A DNA stretch of 64,000 nucleotides from Scilla litardierei. Lineage: Eukaryota; Streptophyta; Magnoliopsida; Asparagales; Asparagaceae. Numbering within the stretch: the first letter of the stretch is position 1; each line of letters starts with the position of its first letter. The notes beneath the pieces are model-generated. The model was not told where the DNA came from and did not search any database. It was given only the letters and a program-made list of their open reading frames with translations. The position numbers and the translations under genes were made by a program. The DNA lies in NCBI GenBank assembly GCA_030789695.1, contig CM061142.1, positions 44,997,375 through 45,061,374 on the forward strand, given 5' to 3'. Shown here piece after piece: positions 57,866 through 64,000 of this stretch.

Positions 57866-60193
57866 TGTAACGACTGGTTTTCATGTATCTGGATTTATTA
57901 TATTATATTATATGTTTTGGTGGATTTTCTCCTCGTGTGTGGTTTTCGTCCCCGTAGCTTTCACTTTCGATCGTTTCGTCGTTTTTTCTTAGCTTCTTCC
58001 TTAGAATCGTCGATTTTAGAGTAAGTCATTCGTGACGGGCTTCATATCGGTCATATCTTATTGTTAGACCAAGCCTAGGAGTCTTAGGAATCGATCCCGG
58101 AGCTTCGTGCTCTATTTCGGAACTTTTGGTGCACATTAGCCGGTGTAAGAAGGGACACCGACCGACTAGATGACGATCCAGTCGGTCGGAAAACCTTCTT
58201 GAACCAACTAGTGGGCTTTGATAAATGTTCAGGAGTTACTGTTTATCGTTAGTCGGTCTAAGAACGTTGGTTGACCGACTAGGTTGCAAACTAGTCGGTC
58301 AGCAATGCTTCTTTAACCGACTAACTCATTAACTATTTTTGGTACCAGTTACTGTTCACTTTTAGTCGGTCTAAGAACGTTCATCGACCGACTAGATGTC
58401 AAACTAGTCGGTCAGTAGTTGTTCTTTGACCGACTAACTCTTAGTTCAGGTTTTCGTCAGGAGCTACTGTTTACACTTAGTCGGTCTGCGTTGGTCAACT
58501 GACTGACTAGTTCTCAAACTAGTCGGTCAACAGTTGTTCTTTGACCGACTAAACAGTATAGGAAACCCTAGTTTTGCCCTAGCCGCCACCAAACTCTATA
58601 AATACCCCTCCAAACATTTTCTTCTTCTTCTTCTTCAACTCTAAACCTAATTTCTCCCCCATTGAGCTCTCATCTTCCCCAAATCCTCAAACCTTCATTC
58701 CAAGCTCATCTTCCATCATCCAAACCCTCACTTAATACTTTCCACCTTCCACCTTCCTCAAACCTTCATCAAACCCCCAAAATCCCCCAAAAACCCATTT
58801 CTCCAGATTTTCCCCATCCTTTCCAGATCTGAACCCTAGGTTCCCCGGAGCGTTTCTTCCGTTGCCGTGCTTGCTCGGCATCGTTCTTCCGCTACCGATA
58901 CGGTTATAATCGATCTCTTAATGTTTTCATAACCCGTTGTGTTTTTGTGAAACCCTAATGAAATGAATGTTGTTTTGATGATTGTTTCTCCATAACAGCG
59001 ACTTCCCCGTAGATTAACGTCCGTGGGATGAATCCTCGTTGATCGTCATCCTCGGTGCTAGGCAAGTGAAACTTGCCACTTAGGGTTTTGGGCCATGTCT
59101 TAGGCCATTTGCTTGTTGTAGGCGTAAAAGAGACTAGGCGACGAAATGATACTCGCCTAGGCACAAATTTAGGAACTAGCTTGACAACGAAGCTAGATCC
59201 GACATTTATCATGTTGCACAACTACCATGTCATGTTTAATTTCCATTAACGGTACGCAAACTAATTGTCATGTCATTGCATTCTTTAAGTGTTCCCGTGA
59301 TTGCGTAGCTCCGCTACATCTTGTGAAATGATTGAGGCTAGGTGCACCCCTATGCCAAATGGAATACGCTCCTGGTTGTGATCCAGGAAACGAGCTCTTG
59401 TGCGGGGAAACCCTGGCTCATTTACTGAGCTCTTGTGCAGGGACCCTGGCTCGTTCACATGTGGGTATTGGGGGTAAGAGTTAAGCGGCCAATCAACTGG
59501 GAGTCTGCCTGATCAGCAACTGCAGTGGTAAGGCGTAAACTCTGGGTTCTGGGGTAGTGTTAAGCGGCCAATCAGCGTGAATGCCAAACCTTTCAGCTGT
59601 AAGGCGTAAACATCTACAAACAACTTGAAACGTGACTAGTGAAAAGATTGAGATTGTTAGTAGCTTGGCTACTCTTGACTTGTCCCGATAATTGTTCTCT
59701 TGTACTTATTGTTTCACCATGTCTTGCTTGTGCACTCATGTTATAACTGCCATGTCATGCATACTATAACTGTTAGGTTGTTAGTTTGCCTTACTTTTCA
59801 GTTTCCTTGCCCAAGTCTTTTAGACTTGCTGACATGTGCCCTTTTACTCTTTTGGGTGACACATGTTAGACCCTGAGCAAAAGTACATTGTTGAGGACGA
59901 GGTGTTTGCTGACGCCGAGCCCGAGCTTGTGTTTGGCGAGGAGTACGTGGACACTGGGGACCAGTCCTAGTGTCTTCGTTGAGCTTTCCCTTTTTGTTTA
60001 GACTGCTGTTTAGTTGTCGGTGCGTGGCACCTATACTATGTTATCGTTGTTCCTTTTGTTGGCCTTGTTCTGGGCCTTTAGACTCTTTCTTTTAGCCTGG
60101 TGGCTTTTCTGGATGTTGAACTTAATTTTCAAGTTGGACAAATTATGAGATATGAGATTTTATTTCTGTCTCTCCTTGTGTTATTATTGTTGT
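57866..60193 (+). repeat. Chromovirus LTR, truncated by a later insertion
   Basis: It starts TGTAACGACTGG and is close to the LTRs at 706 and 8060, including palindromes (58143-58550), TATA box 58597-58603 and hairpin block. It stops at TTATTATTGTTGT, where the intact LTR continues CCGTTTGTGG; the last 115-120 bp are displaced beyond the window by the next element. Confidence 0.88.
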
Positions 60194-62020
60194 TGATCGC
60201 TTCCGGACGTACACCCAAAAAGAGCGACCGTGTAGTTTTACCGCAAGCGCACGGTGTAGCGGCGAGCGGGTTATCGAACACAGGGAGGACGAATGACGAT
60301 GTCTTCTCCGAACAACCTGGCTATTAATAACAGAAAAGAGGGAATTTGCCTTTTGGCGATCCTGTCACAATCGTCAGACAAAGTGTAGAGATATAAAATC
60401 AAATAAAAGACGCCTAGGGAATGGGGAATCCCCGCTACTTACCGTATCTCGTCAATGTGATTCATTGGTATCGCAATTGCTAGGGTAGAATTTCGGATGA
60501 ACTAGTTGCAACTGAATGTAAAACCTAGCTCACGCTCTCGCGCTGTTGCCGGTCTATAGCTAACCTAGGGTTGGGTCCAATCTCTTGCAAACCCTAGCCT
60601 AGGCAAGCTAGCATTAGGATCAACATCATCGTTCAATCGCGTCCCGAGCCCACTCTCGTGCTAACTCGGTCCGCAACCTATGTTGGGATAGTTACTACCC
60701 GTCCAATCTCTTGTAAACGGGTATCGGCATGGAATTGCAACCGAGAACCCTAGTATTGGTCCAATCTCTTGCAAACCGATACTACGGAAACTCAATTTCA
60801 ACCCAATTCGGATTCCTAGGGTTTCCTGTCGAATTGGGATCCAATCTCTTGCAAATCCCAATCGATATGAACACCTCGCTATCCGTGTTAAATCGATCCC
60901 AAACTAACCCTAATAGCAATTCTAGCAATATTTCTACCAAGTCATCACAAATCAGAAATTGGGCTCGTAGGGTTCATCCCCACGCCCCAAGACGTAAGGA
61001 CTACTCACAATTCATAGCACAAATACAAAAATAATTAATGTAATTAACAAGAGAATTCATCACAATATTCAAATAAGCAATAAAAATAGTATTTTTAAAG
61101 GAGAGAGAGACAAACCAATAGAGTTCTCCAAGAATCCAACAAAAATAATCCTTTCTCTCCTCTCCAATCACAATAATCTAAAGCTAAAAAGTTTAATCTA
61201 AAAAGCTACAAAAAGTAAAGAGAAAAGCCCCCTAACCTAGGTCAAAAACTGGGGTTAAATACCCCCCAAAATCGTCCAAAAACTGTGACCAAAATGCCCC
61301 TGCGCAGCCTGAAAATCGCAATTTTCGCTACAGGCAGCGCGTCGCACTCGGCCGAGTGACAAAAGTCGCTCGGCCGAGTAAGAAACCCTGAGAATTTCCA
61401 GTAAGTCTGGGTCTTCGGGGGTCTTCTCTTCGGGGGTCGCTCGGTCGAGTGAGTTGTCGTCACTCGGCCGATGGCTTCTATACACTCGGGCGGTCGGCAT
61501 TTTCCACTCGGCCGAGTGGGTCTTCTGAAGCTCAGGCAGACGAAAAACAGTAAGTCGGCTCTTTTGGATGGGCGTCGTCTGAATGCCACTCGGGCGGACG
61601 GAGTCTCGTCCCTCGGCCGATGTGGCTTCCGATGCTCGGCCGAGTGCACATATGATGCGTGTCCGATCTGGCCGGCCGAGCGGGGTCTCACTGGTCGGCC
61701 GAGTGACTCCTTCACTCGGCCGAGTGAGACACCAAAAATGCCATTTCAGCTTGTTTTTGCCTCCTCGTCGCTCCTGCGACGTTCTTTCTTCTTCCGCTCC
61801 TCTCCAATGGCAAAATACCCCTTGGAGAGGTCGTCGGTGACACTCTGGAGTAGGCGTATCTCGGGATCACTCCAAATCGCTCCAAATCACCTGAAATACG
61901 ACAATAACAACAAATCGTGAAAAGTATCGCAATATCGTCGATATATCGTGAAAAACATGATTTGAGCGATCTAAATGGCATGCAAACATGCGGAAAAAAG
62001 TGTAAAATATGGAGTGATCA
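60194..62020 (-). repeat. 3' LTR of minus-strand Ty3 element
   Basis: On the plus strand it begins TGATCGCTTCC and ends GGAGTGATCA, giving matching inverted TGATC/GATCA ends, 1827 bp. At 60500-60900 a motif CCAATCTCTTGCAAAC recurs four or five times. At 61330-61730 several CTCGGCCGAG palindromes occur. Open frames are not genes. Confidence 0.75.
61330..61730. repeat. CACTCGGCCGAGTG palindrome cluster
   Basis: At least six exact CTCGGCCGAG sites, plus variants such as CTCGGCCGATGG and CTCGGGCGGTCGG, within 400 bp of the LTR. Confidence 0.9.
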
Positions 62021-64000
62021 AAATCCCCCAAGCTTACCTCTTACTCGTCCTCGAGGAAGATAAGTAAAAGGTGAACCCGATGGATTTCGAAAACGAAAAC
62101 GGCGGAAAAATGGAAAACTAAAAACGAAGAAGAAAGAAGAAAGCGAAGAGGGAAGCTGCTAGATCATTTTCTCAGGACGTGGGTTTTGCTCAATCATATA
62201 GCATGCACCGAATGTAAAACACATGTCAAAGAATTTTATTTCGATATCATAGTATAATGGTGCAGATAGAAATAGAAAACCCAAGAATATTTATATATCA
62301 TGAAAAACGGAATAATTTTAAAATTAACATCGTCTGAATCATTTAAAGCGGTATACAATATCGCAGATCACACACTTTTCAATTGAATGCTTTCTATGAG
62401 GAGTATAAGAATATCACACAATAGAATAGAAAGAATAGAAAAGCATGGATTTCATGAAATGAGCGCTAGGCATTGATTTCTGGACTTCGTAAAGCTAAAA
62501 ATAATCTCACCGAGTATAAAATATTACTTAGCCTAGGTTGTCGTGCAACGTCAAGTAGTCACTCTCTCACACATCATTGGATTCTCTCCCCCAAGCTTAT
62601 CTATAAGCGTGGTGGCTTAAAAATTATATTTACATCCCCATTTCTATAAAGCTCCAAAAGTGATAAAAATAAAAACAAAAGAGGGAAAGTAAGAGAGAAC
62701 ATGAGATGGGATCTTTTATTGATGTTCTTTGCTCTCTTTTTTTCCTTTTTTTTTCTTTTTTTCTCTTTTTTTTCGAATTCATATATACACATTGATCCCA
62801 ATCAAAGAGAAATAAGGATATACAAGAATTTTTTTTGTTTTTGGGGAGTTTGGAGCTAGGAATTAATAGCGGGGGAAATGCCATACATTAGAATCGCTAA
62901 GGGGAGATTCACCAATGATTTTAAAATAGAGAATTGATGTTCAAGATATTTGGAGAAAGAAATAAATATGTCTCTCAGTTCACTCTATAGGACGTGCACG
63001 ACAACTTCAGCAGGGTAATCTAATCTACTCAGTTTCGATCACAAAAAAGCTAACTAATCCAGATTTATCATAGCTAACATCATTCAATCATCCTGAAGTG
63101 AAATGTACCAATCATGCATATAGAAGTGATATAGGAAAAGAAAACGGTACTCCAGATATAAGCATTCAATGCGTGAATCTTGGTGTGTTTTCTACGATAG
63201 CATACACATGAATATTCAGACTCAGCTAATAATAAAATTTCATCCATTTTCATGCGGAAAAAGTGTGGGTTACTATCTCCAAATGCAAGGCAAGTCATAG
63301 CATATGATATCAGAAATAAAATCTAAGACATGACAAATATAGCATGCATATATAGAGAGAGCTAACGCCACGTAATCATCATCACAGAAAAGTCATCTCT
63401 AGCATGAGATGAAAAAGAAATAAAGATAAAGGGGAAATGAAACTAATTACAATGCAACTCACAAAGAAAATAAGAAAAACGTGATGCATGGTAAAAGAAG
63501 AAAAAATGATGAAAATGAGTGCAAATGCGGAAAATGGCGTGAAAAAACAAAAATAAAGGTGGTAAATCGAAAAGAACGTGAGAACTCACTCCCCCAAGCT
63601 AAAGTGCACAGTGTCCTCAATGTGCGAAGTGTGGCACACCAAGAGACGTGTAGAGTGAGGGGAAGGTGAGGATGCATGCATGATGATGAATAAACTAAAA
63701 TAACAAAAGAAAAATAAGAAATAAAAACATGATGTGGACATGATGCATGCAGATAGTGGAGGGAAATAGATATAAAAATGTGTCACCAAAAACTCTCCCT
63801 CTCTCCCAAAAATGATATATAAATATATGATCAAAATGTGTATCCAGAACAGTGAGGGGAGGGGGGGTGGGCAAAATCGTCAGGACCCAGCAGAGACGGG
63901 CAGCACGACGGCAAAAAGATCAATGGCATCAAGGGTGCCTAGGAAGGTGGTGCTGCGCCGTCTCCGTCCTGAGGCGGAGGAGGAGGTGGTGGTGGTGGTG
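62021..64000 (-). other. 3' internal region of minus-strand Ty3 element
   Basis: No retroviral domain is seen. CCCCCAAGCT (complement of a polypurine-like AGCTTGGGGG) occurs at 62025, 62588 and 63591. The stretch is AT-rich on the left and ends in a GGT/GGA-rich run at 63970-64000. Lysine-rich and serine-rich open frames are compositional. Confidence 0.5.

Larger units (their letters stand above)
60194..64000 (-). mobile_element. Minus-strand Ty3/gypsy element (Tat/Athila-like), 3' part
   Basis: An LTR at 60194-62020 is followed on its right by AAATCCCCCAAGCTT, the complement of the polypurine tract AAGCTTGGGGGATTT, typical of plant Ty3 elements of Tat/Athila type. The GAGGACGAG sequence next to it (complement at 62047-62055) is also characteristic. 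No pol domain lies in the 2 kb before the window end; such elements have long non-coding 3' regions. Clade is inference. Confidence 0.7.

Overview
This is plant nuclear DNA from an angiosperm, probably a eudicot, although nothing here fixes the species. It carries Ty3/gypsy chromovirus and Ty1/copia Sirevirus polyproteins, PBS sites matching plant initiator tRNA-Met, a CACTA element with a 28-bp inverted repeat, and fragments of typical plant genes. I find no intact host gene, no rRNA or tRNA gene and no CRISPR array. Essentially all of it is nested mobile DNA.

Layout. A copia-type LTR (1-705 and 10515-11452) is split by a full chromovirus (706-10514, target duplication CGACT). That chromovirus encodes gag, protease, RT, RNase H, integrase and chromodomain in three exons separated by two apparent GT-AG introns, and is disabled by two stops and one frameshift. 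A divergent chromovirus-type LTR (about 11453-12268 and 21664-23766) is split by a Sirevirus (12269-21663, target duplication GCGCA). A CACTA transposon (24083-34785, target duplication ATT) has no visible transposase but carries pieces of about seven unrelated host genes.

From 34.8 to 41.3 kb lie minus-strand copia LTRs and decayed copia pieces. From 41.3 to 52.3 kb lie a FAR1-domain fragment and a palindromic repeat array, split by a non-coding LTR element (42293-51680). This element's LTRs are the most alike of the three intact pairs, and its termini resemble the chromovirus. From 53.7 to 57.9 kb is a decayed minus-strand Tork-like copia element, cut by a chromovirus LTR (57866-60193). That LTR is cut in turn by a minus-strand Ty3 element (60194 to window end) whose LTR is rich in CTCGGCCGAG palindromes.

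How the parts relate. The non-coding LTR element could borrow enzymes from the chromovirus family, since both share the sequence just inside the 5' LTR and just before the 3' LTR. The CACTA element must rely on transposase from elsewhere. The most notable observations are the introns in the chromovirus, a palindromic LTR module shared between a gypsy and a copia family, and the chimeric mannanase-desaturase-NBS-LRR-subtilase unit inside the CACTA. All boundaries were read by eye; LTR divergences are rough hand counts.
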